64,000 nt of DNA from Ciona intestinalis (taxonomy: Eukaryota > Chordata > Ascidiacea > Phlebobranchia > Cionidae), in the NCBI RefSeq assembly GCF_000224145.3, contig NC_020173.2, positions 4,041,001-4,105,000 on the forward strand. Reading direction: 5' to 3'. Position numbers and translations under genes: made by a program. Positions 10,353 through 24,589 of the stretch are shown here, piece by piece (positions within the stretch are counted from its first letter, which is position 1; each line of letters begins with the position of its first letter). Below the pieces are notes generated by a model. The model had not been told where the DNA came from and did not search any database. It saw only the letters and a list, made by a program, of their open reading frames with translations.

Positions 10353-12412
10353 TCGAATCAACAACAGAATTGTTTTTCTGCGGGTTGTGTACGGGATGCT
10401 CGTGTCAGCCTCCATCGGCGGTCGCTGGCAAGCGTAATCCCGAAACTACTTCGACTTCAGATATTATGCGTTATTAGCGTGCGTATCAAGGCCGGCAATT
10501 AACGTCTCACCGCACGGCTATTATAAATATCGCTGACCGTCGCCGGGAATCGGCCCGTCACGTTTTTAGACTCACCGAAGCCAATTAAACGAGATTCTAT
10601 GAACGACAGTCGCCGATATAATCCTATTTTTTCTGATGCTGCACGCCATAAAACAGCTGCAAAAAATTAATATTTTTTGGAAAATTGTTGCGTTTTAGTC
10701 CCATTACACCCCAGTGACTTGTGAGATCGGTCGTTAAGAAAAGCCTCGACAGTAAAAACATCATGGCCCCCTCGCTTTTGTTCAACTTCGATTCCACACA
10801 GCGCCTACATGTCTACAACTTACGTCTTCTCACGGGAAAGAATTTCTTTTCATGATCACTCTACATTTTCTTCTGAAAACTAAGATATATTTCCAAAGTG
10901 TGTTTTACACTTTATTCAGTAAAAAATGTCCACAAACACATTATATTCACATATCGAAATCCCCACATTAAAATGCGACAAGAACAATAGATAGTGATTT
11001 TTGTGGATTCAATTTTGTTTCCTCGGATGGTCGTCGCAATAAAAGATGAGTCCTGCGACCATTTTCGCACGTCACTCGTATGTAGACCATGATTGGCGTT
11101 GTGTTGTCGGAGTTGTTTTTACGTCGTCTCTCTGATTCACCAGCGTATTGTAACCTGGGAAAATATGGCCGCCATTTTGAGATTCCACCACAGTGGTGCT
11201 CTGAGGTGCGGGAAGCAACGGTCTAAGTCAACAAATGGGGCGAGAAAAGGGGCCAATCGCCGCCCCTAGCCCAGAAGCGATCGCACGCCGGTGCTTAAAC
11301 AAATAAATCAAGCACAGCGCAGACAATGACGGTATCGGTTAAGCTTTTTGTCGTTGGAATGTTTTCTTTGCTTGTTATCCGTAGTAGGCGCCTCGCCGAT
11401 TGAATTCGAATAAGGATGTGACGTCACCGCGAGATTTAGGTTTCAGTTTATCATTATAAACAAACGCATACGCGAAACATTGTAAAATATGATATCGTTA
11501 AAATTCTAAATTAATGGTTTCGTATGGAAAGGCACTGGTATACCTAAGAAAATCTAACACTAAACGCTTCAACCTGGAAAAATATCTCGAATCACTGCAA
11601 CAATGTTTAAAGTCGAGGTCCGCTCACCGTCTAAAAGTTTAGAATTCAAGCACAACCGGGATACAAGTAGATCAAGTTCCCAAACTTACCCGAAGCTACG
11701 CCAACGTTTGCGGAGCATGCGTCGCTAGTCCTTTGTTCAAGTCGGTTTAATATACAAGGAGGGTCCGCGAGTGGTGGCTTGGCGCTGTCACACGCCGACA
11801 AGACAATAGGCTGCCACTCGAAGCGCCACTCCAAACCCTTGTACGTTTACACAAGTTGTAATTTCACACCTCTGACCCTGCTAACCCATAGACAGCCCAA
11901 TCACTAGGATTTCCTGCACATGTCCACCGCTGGTCATTTTAGGCAGATTTCCAACCAATTTTAACCACAAATGACTCCATGATAAATGAGGTTACGTTAT
12001 ACCTTCATAGGTGAGATATTGAAGTGTTAATTTTGTGCTAAGCGAGCGAAATATATATAGCAATAAGCCCTTATTCCGTCATAAGAATAATTTTTCCCCC
12101 TAAATTTGCATTTCACTTTTTTTTTTAATTCTATTAATTTGAACACTTTCAAAGTCAAAGCCAACTCGGTGCAAAGTTATCAGACCTAGTTTCGGCTAAT
12201 CCGGAAAACGAAATCAGTCGTTCTAGAAATGATTGACGCGACCGAATTCGTTGACAATCCACAGATGACGGCGAAGGTCGGTGGATTAGAAATCTGACAT
12301 TGGCTTGGTATTGATGTGGTGTGTTTGAAGTAGCGTATTTAAAATTTGAACATGTATGACAACTGTAACATGTATTTTAATTATTTCTTATATAACCCAA
12401 CCCTTTATATTA

Positions 12413-12600
12413 CAGTAGGGTGGGGGAAGATGGGACATCTTTTCACTTTATTTTCTCGTCCTATTAGGTAGTAAACCAAGATTATTCTAAGAAATATAAA
12501 ACCGTAATCTCACAACTTCCATAAACCGTTGTTTATTGTTTAAAACACGATCGGATATTTGGATATTATGTGCTAAAGGTGTCCCGTCTGTCCCCATATA
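12413..12600 (+). mobile_element. MITE, near full length
   Basis: Left end TAGGGTGGGGGAAGATGGGA; right end GCTAAAGGTGTCCCGTCTG with decay of the final bases. Confidence 0.8.
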
Positions 12601-13209
12601 TTACAAACATTAAAATTGTCATAATATAGAATTACAATTATTTACTGCACCTTTTTAGGCCTTTAATTTAATATCGTATTTGTGTAATAAACTGACGTAA
12701 CATCGAACACAATAAATGCTGTAATATTTCTTGCGCGCAATTTATACTACACCCATATACGAAAGACGTATATATAATTACGTTGGGCAGAATAGCAATT
12801 AAATTTGATGCTGATGTAATCTCAATGTATAACTCTGACTAAAATTCCCGAGCCAATTTAAACCGTTGACGTAATGTATTTCAATTTTTATAATTCTGGC
12901 ATTAATTTTAATAAATATGAAGAATAGAACTATGGTACGTTGTTTGAACAGTATATATGCTTAAGGTATAAGCTGTATCTGTATATACATAAGACTTTCC
13001 GAAAATATCGCTATGTGAGAAGAATCATACGTTCGAGAACATATAGTGTAATCTATATAGGTCTGAGGTTTTCGAACGGGTTAAAATTACAAAACTTATC
13101 CTGAAGAGTATTATGAAGTTAGAATCATATCGTTAGCACACAATGTCTCATACTTCCAAATCGTGTAAACAAAATGTGTTTTAAACAAATAACATCGCTC
13201 GTTTAAAAT

Positions 13210-13320
13210 CGTACGGACCGGTTATATAATTCTGTAATTATTCTTTGTTTACTACCAAATAGAACGATAAAGGAGAAAAAACACAGAAAAAAACGGACCA
13301 TTCCACCCCAACCCGCTATA
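13210..13320 (-). mobile_element. MITE fragment
   Basis: Half-length copy ending CCATTCCACCCCAACCCGC before TATA; the left half is missing. Confidence 0.6.
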
Positions 13321-14642
13321 TTAATTTAAATCAGTTTTACACTTATTTGTTGGTTTATAAATTGTTTTCTATGTGTCGCATATAAAGTATCGTGTGTTGT
13401 TTATTTGTAAACACAAAAAAAATACTTTTCAGCAAGTTTTCAGAAACACATAGACGTTAAGTTTCCATGGAATGTGTAGCTTCCTAAGAGCACTATCTAT
13501 TTAAAGAAATAGTTGATCGTTATAATCCTGTATTAACGAGACTTGCTTTGTAGAATCACCTATAATGATCAGTCTCAGCTTAGTCGCCAACTTGTTCCCT
13601 ATCGAGCGCGCTACGAAAAAGGCGAAGTGGTCGACTTTCCTGTAAAGATGCTTCGCCGATTTGACTTCGCGCATTAGAGCATACAAGTGGTCTGAAAGCG
13701 CAGCTATGTCGGGAAGTTTGCACGAAACATTGTTGTGACAGCGGTATCGAATGTTGTCTCATTCATCGCCGATAAATTTAGATTTCGTGACAGCAGTACA
13801 CCATGAAGGCCCCTGTTACCGGTTCAGCTGTGCATCGAAATTTGAAAATAATTAGCAGAAGGGTAGTATACTGGGCGTGTCGAATTTCGCATCATTTGGT
13901 TGCACAGCTCGGCTCCGATAACAAGTTCACGTCGAAGTTTACTCGCTTCATCTGCAAAGTGCATCGGATTCCATACCGCTCGCGCCAGGGTTTTAAGAGA
14001 TTGAATAATTAAACAGGAGGAAGCGCGGAAACGCGAGTTAGCAGGTCGACATAGGTTGGTCGCGCTCTCTTAAAGGCCAAGTGACTTAATGCTCTACCGG
14101 ATAACCCGGCTGTTTATTCCGCCACAGGAACCTATCGTTCTGCGGTCAACCGTTTATCTCCTAGTCATTGGTGATTGAGTTAGACACAGTCATGATGGGA
14201 CTCCATCTATATCACTGACGACGGTGAACGGTGGATACGCCTCGCTCCAAACGACTGAAGTGGCAATAACGAATCAATTAGTCAGGACAAGTGTCTGTTA
14301 TAACACAAGCCAGGCCTCGCTGGTCGTTCGCATGATTTCGGTTTCGAACACCAACTCTTCTCGCTATACTTAACTATCTTGGTAAGATAAGACAGGCAGC
14401 AAGTGTCGCGAAGTTGAGTGAAAATAAAAACGAAATTTAAAATCAATTGTCTTCGGAAGGACATTAGATAACTCTCGGTGGTCTGAAAACTGTCAGGCAG
14501 GCATATTGAATGGGCTTTACTTTGGAAAGGCAGGGATATTGCGTGAGTAAAAGTTACGACGTTTTGTAATTATTTTCAGATCACTTCTCAAGTATAGTTT
14601 AGAAATATTACTGCTGAAACCTAAACGCTATTTGTACGAAGG

Positions 14643-17600
14643 ATGATTCCTAGTCCGGTTGGATCGACTCCATTTTCGGTTAAAGACATTTTGAACCTGG
14701 AACGTCATCAAATGTCATGTCAAAGCAGCGCCGATGACCGAGACACGCCCCATGTGGTCAATGGCTATCCCGTGTCGTGTAATGACAGCATAAAAAGCGA
14801 AGATACTCAAGTGCTTGATATGCATTCGATATACCATCACAGTTCGATGGAGGCCACCCAGCAAGCATCAGGTGAATTAGTTAAAGGAAGATTCGAAAAG
14901 TTGAGCAAACCGCACTCAAGACAAATCGAAACAAACAATATGGCTGCCTCCGATTCACAGTTCGACATGTTTTCGCAAAATGAAAACGCAAAATATTCTA
15001 AGGGGGCAATAGACACAAGGTATGCAGAAGCAACAAACACAGCAGACACGGCAGCGTCGAACCTTTTGCATTTTTCTCAAAATTTTCACCAAATTCCGTA
15101 CGGGGAAAGTAGGGCACTGGTGGCGCCATTCGACATGCCTCGTTACGGTGGGGAGTATTTCAGTCCGACAAGCAACTACAGTGGAGGTTACACTCACCCC
15201 TATGACAACCCACCTAGCAATGTTGAAGCCTCACGATCGTCGTCGTTTCATTCACAGCAGTTTACGAAACCAAACGACGACGTTATTAGTACAACACACT
15301 CAACGTCCTCTGCCACAGCAGGAAACTTTTACCACAGACCGGCGAACAACTTCGAGCCTGTGAGAGAGCCAGGGCTGGAGAGATGTCCTGACAACGGAGA
15401 CGAATTTTACACCAAAACTGAATCTCCGTTTCCCGCATTCAACCAACAGCATCAACCCACACCACAAAGCGAGCATCACAGCATGCCCAGCTACGACGAA
15501 ATGAACGAGAAGATGTACACCGACCAGACATCCGAAACCGATATAACCAATAACTCAATGTTCGATTCGTCAAGTTCGGAGGCGGTGGTCGTCGATTTTC
15601 CATCACCATCCGGATCGCCAAACAAACAACATGAAGACGGAAGATTCGGAGGATCCTGTACGGATGAATCACTTCCGAGGACTTTCTCCGCCGCCGACAT
15701 CCGGCAGGATGAATCAGTTACTCAAGTCACGGGTAAGTTGTTTTACTTGTCTCGTTGCTTTAAAAGCAGCTTACGCATGAATAAGCGGAATGGGAATTAG
15801 CTGAATAAGATCTACGAGCCTTTATGACCCTGACTATATTTAGTAAATAAAACTCCTGGACCAGCGCGTTATATTTTGAAGGCAGGTAGACGTGTCAAGT
15901 TTCACTAGCGTGAGTCGGTTTAACAAAATATACTTAATGCGAAGCGGAGCGAATCGCGGGACCAGGAAACAAATGCCGTGAACCGTGCAGGGTACAATTA
16001 ACAAGCGATACTTGACATGTGGTTTGGCATAGTTTAGCGGCATATTAGCACCAAAGGGGCACCCAAACAAATCACACGAGCGACTTTCCATGCAGTTATG
16101 GGCGACAGTGACAGACAAAGCCACAACTCGGTGGCGCCGGCGTTACGACTTAGAAGCAGGTCGGCCAATCACAACAAAAAGCCACAGCGATGGAGATCGG
16201 TGCTAATGAAAACATAGATGCGAGTAATGCGTTACAATAACACGGGGCGAGGAATCAGGCAGTCGGCGACTATCGGAAACGGCTCCAGTGAATCGAAGCC
16301 CCATTGTCCCAGAGCGCGACAAGCGCCTCGACAAACAAGAGAACAAGAGATAATTACAAATTAACAAGGGTGGCGATGTATGGCGGGCCGTGTCGCCGAA
16401 TTCAAATAGCGCCCACTTGAAATGATCGCGGTAATTTTGGATAGACTCTGTCGCCGCCATTTTGATTATCTTGTTAAGATTTCAAGTGTCGGTTGCATGG
16501 TAAGCTTGTTGACCAAAACAATATCGTTAGCGGATTACTTGCACATTGGTCTTGTTTCGATAAACAAACAACTAAATCGATGCAAAATTTAGTGTCAGTG
16601 CAGCGCACACAAAAAAACGAATCCGTCTTTCCGCGAAGCTGTAAATGTTGAAATTCCTTTCCATAAACCGTAACTGGTCATATTACGAGAAGTACATAGA
16701 GAGTTCAACTCGCTCAAAAACTGTAAACACTTGCGAGTAACCAGCAATTATAACCAACCGCAAAACGAAGTGTAATTGCTGTTTTGCGCAGCTTTGCAAG
16801 CACTTGAACCAACATCTGCAAGATATCCCAATTTTAAAATAAAGTCAAGGCAAAAAAACATTGTTTTGAACTCAATATAGAGTGTGTTTTTTTCACTTAA
16901 ATTAAAATTAACGTACCGAAATACTCGTTTTCCAAGTATAGAGAAAAACTGTTTTATTTTCAAAATTAGGTAAAATTACTTTCTGGTATTTTTAAGTCAG
17001 ATAATCACTTCGATTATTTAACAAAACCGAGAAATGTGAATTAAAACAAAATTATGTGTTACTCGTCAGAAATTGGGAGTTTATTAATATATGCTATACT
17101 TATTGCGGTTTATGTAATAAACTCACAAACGGTGCTTTACGTTCACTTTAAAATAGCCAAGTATTCATATATAGCATCAGAATCCAAGCATATATCAACC
17201 CGAACTAACATATACAACGAAAGCTTATATGATGCCTTGCCCGGTAATGATATATTCGCGGGAATCCCGTTGCGACAATTTTAAAATTCTACCTTGGCGA
17301 CCTTGTTGTATAATAACTACGTCACCACCGTCCACGCTTGTTTAGGTTAATTGTCTCGAATAAAATTATAATTACTGGAGTAATACCACGTCAAACGTGT
17401 GTGTTATGTCTATTTTATTGTACCCGAAGTGGTTGTGTCAAATAAACGTAAATAAGAAAAGCGCAATTATAAAAACGACTTCCTAAAAACCTTGCTTTTC
17501 TGTTTCAAATTTGCCACTGGTTTTATTAGTACGTCGCTATGTATACAAAGCGGTTTAACATGCCCATAGTTATAATGTATCGCACATTATTTCAAAACAA

Positions 17601-19876
17601 TTTATTACGAGACGAATCGTTAAGGTGTTTGCTTTAACAAGTCAAATATTTACCATCTTGTTTAGCGTGTCGTATTATTCATCGACGATCACACGCTACC
17701 ACTGAATCAAGTTACAGCAGCGCTAAAACATTTTGCCGACGCCGATTTCCCGTTTTAGGGGGGAACTACCAGTAACATAATCGTAAATTTATTTCAAGGG
17801 CGGTCGTCGCCATTTTAAACATCTAAATTATAATTTAGTTTACACTATATAGCCGGTTTTGTGATAAAACAGAAAATAAAGGCGCTGAAATGAACCGTAC
17901 TTTTTAATCAAATTCAAAATATGATGACTTAATGGATTATTAAACCGGTTTTGAAAACAAAAACTGTTCTATTTTCTTGATGAGCGTACGGCATTTTTCT
18001 AAACAAACGTAGGTGCTTTTATCAATGTGTTGAACGTCAAGAAATAAATTCACGCGTTTATTCACATAAGGCCGAAATAGCTATTTGGTTAATATAGATC
18101 GTAAAAGTAAATTGAATCAAAGCCGGGCCTGGCCGATGGTCGTCAGCGTGTCCAGCAGCGACTGTGATTTGTTTATCGGGTTATTGTTGGTCAACAAACG
18201 ACAGTCAGGGTTCGATTTCTGCGTCAATGCTGGTTAAGTTGGTTTTATGTAATAAATAATATTGATCTGTTTAAATTTAATGGGGAAGCACCGAATACGG
18301 GAATGTGGGTGCGTCTTTTGGAGGACGCGAAATACCTAATATAGTTATAGTGTTTAATTCACAGTTAAACTGTAATTACCGTCCATTAAAGCTTTCGCGG
18401 TCCTGTTCTCTTCAAAATTGATTTGAAAAGATTTCGTTTCTAGAAACTGGTTTAAACGAAAACGAAACGCGTGTTTCATGCAATTGTACGTTTTATCATA
18501 TTACTTAGGAATGGACAACGGAAGTTATACAATTATACCGCCATTTTGTAAACGGGTATTATCATTAAAAAGGATCATATGTAAATTTGTGTAATGGCGG
18601 TAGAGCACAGCGTCATTCGGTCACAGCTCGTCTCGTTTTCGCACGGGTATCGCAAAATGTGGCGTCGTCTTTTCTCGGGTCGCTAAATTTACAAACAAAC
18701 CATGGATTTAGTTGTAAATCGAGCAGCGGAAAGCATCGCAACAACAAGCAGTCGACATGCTCGGGACGCTGTAAGCGTTATCTGCGCCACAAAATGATGG
18801 ATCGGTCGACCCCCGTTCCCGATCGACAGAGATCGTCGGCTCGGCGCCTCTGCGACAGTTGTTTGTCAGGCCAGGTTACCTGTATTTATTCCGCATCGAC
18901 TATTGGTTCTGCGGCATTGGCGCTACGCAGGAAACAAGTATGAAAACCACGGTGAACGTGACGTTAATTACCGGTAGGGGAGATAAGATGATATATGTTC
19001 GCCACAGCGGTTCGTGCAAGATAATGCAAGAGAGATTAACTTTATATTGGCAAAGCATACCGTGCGAGAAAACTTAATTTATTTCTTTGCGCAGATTCGG
19101 AAAAGTCGGACAACGTCAGCACATGTAGCACTAGCCCCGAAGAAACTGAAAAAAAGAAAACAGAAGATGACACGCTAAAATCCCGACACCGGACCAGGCG
19201 AAAACCGCGTGTGCTGTTCTCCCAGGCACAAGTATTTGAGCTTGAGCGAAGATTTAAACAACAAAGATACTTGTCTGCTCCGGAAAGAGAACATCTGGCC
19301 CAGATTTTAAAACTGACTTCCACCCAGGTCAAGATCTGGTTCCAAAATCGTCGATACAAATGTAAACGAATGCGACAAGACAAAACCTTAGAGCTGGCCA
19401 GTATTGGACCTCCACGAAGAGTTGCAGTTCCTGTTTTAGTTCGCGACGGGAAGTCATGTCTCGGTGGGCCTGGTCAAGTATCACATAACGCGGCTCCATA
19501 CAATGTGACTGTTACACGCTACCACAATTACCCAAGTTCATATAGCTCTTGCGGTTATAACTCCTACCCCCCTAACCCACCCGGTTACGGGCCAAGCGCT
19601 GCCGCAGCAGCAGCTGTAGCAGGAGCGGCCGCTGCAGCATACGGGAACGCTGCTACGAACGGTTATAACGGATTTCCGCCGAGCATGAACGGTGGACAGC
19701 CCGGTGCGAGCCCCTATCCTACTCCAGGGCTGCACCAACAGCACCCACCCTCTATGGGGGTCGGGAATTCACCGTTTCAGACCTCGACTGTACCTACAGG
19801 CCACCATATGTCTCAAGGGGGGTTGCACCATCACACACCAACGGACTATATGTATAAGCTTGGGCTGTGCACGTGA
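14643..19876 (+). CDS. Nk4: NK4/tinman-class homeobox factor (Nkx2-3/5/6)
   Basis: Transcription factor of the NK2/NK4 class that specifies heart and pharyngeal mesoderm in chordates. Exon 1 is 14643-15732, exon 2 is 19095-19876 (donor ACGG/GTAAGT, acceptor GCGCAG), giving 623 aa. A TN (tinman/eh1-like) motif [10 protein letters not shown] lies at residues 10-19. The homeodomain spans about 398-457 with [28 protein letters not shown] and Tyr at position 54, the NK-2 class signature. The NK2-specific domain [19 protein letters not shown] follows at about 466-484, then a polyalanine run (about 532-545) and a Gly/Pro/Tyr-rich tail. The intron sits between TN motif and homeodomain, as in vertebrate Nkx2-5. 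The Lys/Cys-containing third helix and KCKR end favour Nkx2-3/5/6 over Nkx2-1. Exon 1 is unusually long for the family. It stands alone between gene-free flanks of 5.9 and 4.7 kb. Confidence 0.95.
15733..19094. other. Intron of Nk4
   Basis: 3.36-kb intron with no exon, MITE or SINE recognised. A 118-aa open frame inside (18587-18943) has no protein-like features. Absence of repeats that crowd most other long introns here suggests that insertions are not tolerated, so it may hold enhancers; this is inference. Confidence 0.5.
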
Positions 19877-20399
19877 TTTAAACTGATATATTGTGCATAT
19901 ATTGTTGCTGTGCATGTTCGTGCAATGTACCATGTTCCGCTACGACAAATAATCATGCCAAACCTTTAATTTGGTACTATTATACCAATTTCTCGGCGAC
20001 TCGGTACAACTTTTATTTATGTCTACTTTTAAACCCTGGACTTAGGCTTTCAACTGGGGAAACTAGGACTGCCATTTTAAACTCTTTAATGCTACTTAGT
20101 ATATTGCTTTTCATTTATGCAGTGTTTTTAAAAAGTTATATCTCGATATCCCGTAACACGTTTGTTTATTTTTACTTCGTACTATGCTGAGTCTACTCTA
20201 CAATGAGCTTCACATGACTTGGCAAAACCAATCTAGGCTTAATTATGTAACAATACTTATTGTTTCGCACTCTCAGCTAAATTAAAACGTACCTCCCGAA
20301 TTAAACTTATACAGTACACAGCTGCATATTACTTATAATGTGATTTTGGACGTGTGCAATTATGTTGGTCGGCTGCTGGTTTAAAAAGTCGAATTTCTG

Positions 20400-20405
20400 A
20401 ATAAA
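20400..20405 (+). terminator. Likely Nk4 poly(A) signal
   Basis: AATAAA about 525 nt downstream of the Nk4 stop codon. Confidence 0.45.
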
Positions 20406-22686
20406 CTTATTTTGCCACATTAATTATTGAGGTTTTATTTTATGTCTCCAGTTATTTGTTAAGTTTGTTAAGTTATGGTTCATCAAAATCCTTACAGCAG
20501 CTCAAACATTAGGGTTTGGGTTCAGAAAAGTTAAAATAGCTTTTGCCACCTTTTAAAAATGTCCACGCAATATAGACATTAGATATAGATCTAGCAATGT
20601 GTAGACAGCAATGGTTGGCATACAAAGCGACAATTTCACTCGCAGTACAAACAACGGTAGTTAGTATCTTTAACCGGTTTGTTTTAGTAATTAATTAACG
20701 AACTGGCGTCAGTTCCAGTAGATCAGTCTTGCGACACGGTACCCTGACAAAGGATAGGAGATTCTACATACACGACGCCCCAGTCTGAGCGTCGCCAAGA
20801 TACAAACCATTCATTCTCCGTTTCGCTTGCTATCAATTGCGACACGCATCCTACCAAAACACGCCATTGTGTAGAACTGGGAAGACCGCGTTTGTTGCAT
20901 CTCATGGATTAAGTGCTGTTCTGTGATGTTTGTACCGCTAATTAGGATGGGTTAAGCTGCTGCGTTGTTGCTCTACCGTATCGGAAAGCCTGGATTACGT
21001 ACAGAGCCTAATTGACTTAAGAATTACCAAACGCGAGGTGCTTTAAACTTGCTGGGTAGGGAAGAAACGAATCCCTATACCTCTGGCTTAGCCCCTAAGC
21101 CAACAGTCACAAAACGCTTGCCGGGAACCAAATTTTAACCCGTAATGCGGCGGGGGGGTTCGAGGTGCAGATTTTTATTTTGAAACATTCATTCGTCCAG
21201 GTATATGAAGACCCGTTCGTCCGGGTAGAGTTACAGCGCCAGTCAGACTGGGGACATTCGTTAGCTGGGACGGACAAGGGAAAATGAGGGGAACGCGATA
21301 TATCGATCCACAAAAGCTCTAAGATAACGTTTTGGTTGGATACCACGCTTCGTCTGTCCCAGGCGCGTGGGAAAATTTCTTATTGTTTGCCTGGCGCGTT
21401 GCGTCCATTTACTACTGTTGTTATGTTAGAGTAAAAGCAATCTAAAATAAGACCTGGGACGTGGGTTATGTTTTCACAATTTGGAAAAAGGTAAAATTTC
21501 CCCAGACTGCCTTATTCGTTTGCGGCGTGAAATGATTCAGTGCGTCGCAACCAATAAAATGTCTGCCACGCATGTAATTCGCCAACGTACAATTAAGTTA
21601 ACAATTAGCGCCACACGGTCCGCTATACTGGCGCCATTGCACGACTGTTGTTCGTTTTGAAGCGACGGACAGCCATGTTCGAAGCTAGGACGTTCGCCCA
21701 CTCGTACTCTAATCCATGCCCACACATGGAACGAGAAATATACGGCTAGAACTGTCGAGTGTTTCTGCCGCGAATTTGGATGAACGTTAGTCTAAATTAC
21801 AAGGTAAGGGGTAATTAGGTGTCTCAAGTTTTAGTCGCGTGCATTCGAAAAGCAATGTCGTAATCAATTGAGCCGAACACGCGATAAAAAGACGCTACAC
21901 TGAATCACGAAAATTCGATATTCGTATGACTAATTAATAAAAATTGTTTATCAGCTAATTTTGATTTTGATTTTTGTGATGACGTCAGTAATAATTTTCG
22001 CACGCAATCGACATGAAAACGTGGATTTATGTAACGGTAAATGCTGTTCTATAAAAAACGAAACTTCGTGATAAAAGTAAGCGCTGGGTGGGTGGTCGGT
22101 TGCCACGGCTACTGGGAGTGGTAAGGCCGCGGTTCTCGTGGTCGTCTGCATGGGCGACAGACTAAGTGCTGATGTGGCTTCCATTATAACACGCATTTTA
22201 CTTGTGACCTCACCCCGGTAGAAATATGCCCAGACCGAGAATTGTCGGGTGAACGGACGGACGTTAATCTCCATCAAAACTTTCAGTTTTACATAGACTC
22301 CTTCGGGTTAACTGGTTCACGGTATGTAGCAACAGCGGACACGCTTGTCTCTTCCACAAAGAGCAGTATACAGCATGACGAGCCATGTCTTTCAACAGCT
22401 TCACTACCTTGAACCGAGCCGCCAAAGATCCTCCAAAAGCAACCAGGCGCTAATAACGCCAGAGTTATTTTACAGTGTTGTGGTGGGACCACTAATGGGC
22501 TTAAACGATTCGGAGCAACTAGATCGATAGGTACCTGATGACCAACTTGTTTATACTAGCCACCCCCAGACCACAATCACGAAGCAACTAATCCACGTAC
22601 CACCCGAAACCGCTAAAGAATTTGGCACGACTTAAATATTTCAATTACTAAACTTAATTTTTTCTTCTTTGAGATTTATTGTTGAT

Positions 22687-22876
22687 ACAGTAGGGTGGGG
22701 TAGGATGAGACATGTTTTTAGTGTACTATTTGGTAGTAAGCAAAAAAAATTACAGAATCCTATAACCGTGGCGCCACAACTTTAAAAGATTATTGTTAAT
22801 TGTTTGAAACGCGATCGGAAAATATGGAATTAATAGCTGCTGACGGTAGATCCTATCTAACTCTGCTCTATATACA
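22687..22876 (+). mobile_element. MITE, diverged
   Basis: TAGGGTGGGGTAGGATGAGA left end and CTAACTCTGCTCTATA right end, TA-flanked; internal part diverged. Confidence 0.7.
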
Positions 22877-23993
22877 AATATACAGCGGTTTTAATAATAT
22901 AAACATATGGGGTGACGCTGGGGTTTGGAACAAGTGCGTGGATAATAAACAATAAAATATACCATGCAATCAGTTGTAACGTAAACGCGTTGCACTTGTA
23001 TACATCGAAATTAAAGTCGTCTTAATTTCGGTCAGAGAACGTACAAAAAAAATTACAATTAAAGAGAACTTACTAAAATTGTACCAATTAAAAAACGCGT
23101 GAATTTTCATAGATTAAATCTACAGGAGTAATTATAGTGTTACTCAACTCCAGGGTAAAAATTAACGCTAAAAACCTTCAAGCGCTGCCAACATTTAGAT
23201 CGGTTCTATGATTGTATACTAATCCCGGTCACATGATCTACCACAGTTAATTCATGCAGAAAATCTGCGTTTTCAAGTAAAACGAGACTCCTATCGTAAA
23301 GTCTCAGGCGCGGGCGAGTTCCTGAGTTGTCAAATTTCAGTAGTTACATTTAACCAACTTAAGAGTCATTTTACTTTGGTTTAAACCAGAATAAAACACA
23401 TAGGAACAGTTTTAAACCAAGTATTTGACCTTTCCCCCTTAACCGTCGGCAGCCGCTTAAAACTTTGGCCCATCGCCTTTAAAGTGGCCGCACTTAGAAA
23501 AGTAAACCATAGAAGAGTGGAAGTTTACACCCAGCCTGTACAATGTGCGAAAATAGTGGTCTGCAAGTGCAGTATTGGAAGTATGGTTGTTTGCCCTTTT
23601 CTAGTGGTTCAAGCACTTCTATCTTCTCGTTGCTTACCCGGATACTTTACTGCTAAGCATCCGCTTTAATGTTGTGTGAATACAAGAGCCGATAAACTGG
23701 CATGTCACTTCGCAAATATTTGTTTTGTTTAAAACCGTAAAGCAGACAGTCAAGTAAAATCTAAATAACTCCTGTTGCGTAATCCGATTAGCAACACTCC
23801 GGCCGCACCGACCATGGCCAAGGTGGAAATATAAATAGTTTGAACATGCCGTAACATGTCACATGTATCAATTATCGACTTAGACATTTCTACACGGCTG
23901 CTCACCTTGAATTTGCACGAAGCCGTGAACTTGGGTTTCCCCGCGACTTGGATTTTACACCATTGGATAGCATTGGAAAAACAAGTACCGTAG

Positions 23994-24143
23994 GTTAGGG
24001 CGGGATGCTACATGTTCTAATTCTATTCTCTCGCTCCATTTGATAACATCCCCACTCTAAAAATAGCGTTGTTAATTATTAAAAACAGGTTTAGGAAAAA
24101 TGCGACATTATTTGCTAAATTTATCCCATCTTACCCCACAGAA
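23994..24143 (+). mobile_element. MITE, diverged and shortened
   Basis: Left end TAGGGCGGGATGC; right end CCCATCTTACCCCACA; about 150 bp, with an internal deletion relative to the family. Confidence 0.6.
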
Positions 24144-24589
24144 TGATATTCCATTTTTTCAATTTTACACAACATTTGGCAGAAGTAATGATACGAGTCA
24201 ACTTTCTCAAGTTTGCATAAGAGCGACGTCCAGTGTGTTTTATCAACTGACACCCGAGCACGTAGCGGGTGTTTCGTTTCCCATCAACATTATTCACACG
24301 ATGAGTGGTGAACCGGCGACCACCCTGCAGGTCATTAGCACGCCAGCGATGTTGACCATAGTCGGAAGGTCATATCTCCAACAGCATTCATTTGTTAAAC
24401 AGATAAAACTGACCTACGCAAAGTTTCTGATAAAAAATCAAATAAAGTTCATTTTTTATGAATTTGACAATAAACGTGTAGGTAAAATATAGATTTACGG
24501 ATGAGAATGGACGCAATCGGACTAAAACGGTTTAGGTCGGTGCACAAAAATAATTTAAATTGATTAACGTATGCAGAGTAAACTAAACA

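Larger units (their letters stand above)
8752..14642. promoter_or_regulatory. Gene-free 5.9-kb upstream flank of Nk4
   Basis: No coding exon recognised. MITE copies lie at 9530-9605, 10235-10352, 12413-12600 and 13210-13320. The parts around 10.4-11.9 kb and 13.5-14.6 kb have a more even base composition and no repeats I recognise, so they are the likeliest places for control sequences of the downstream homeobox gene or of the divergent gene at 5790-8751. No individual enhancer can be called by eye. Confidence 0.4.
19877..24589. other. Nk4 3'UTR and gene-free convergent intergenic region
   Basis: The Nk4 3'UTR runs to a likely poly(A) signal at 20400. From there to the C2CD5 stop I see no gene, only two MITEs (22687-22876, 23994-24143) and short random open frames. 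Nk4 and C2CD5 are convergent. Confidence 0.5.

Noticed and set aside
15022-15363. 113-aa frame overlapping Nk4 exon 1
   Set aside because: Shadow frame of the long, stop-poor first exon.
18587-18943. 118-aa open frame inside the Nk4 intron
   Set aside because: No domain or protein-like pattern, and it lies between two well-supported Nk4 exons on the same strand.
14643-19876. Nkx2-1 (TTF-1) identity
   Set aside because: The homeodomain has RRKPRVLF and NRRYKCKR, as in Nkx2-3/5/6, rather than RRKRRVLF and NHRYKMKR of Nkx2-1.
24100-24492. 130-aa plus-strand open frame
   Set aside because: It begins inside a MITE remnant, has no recognisable domain, no partner exons and AT-driven composition.
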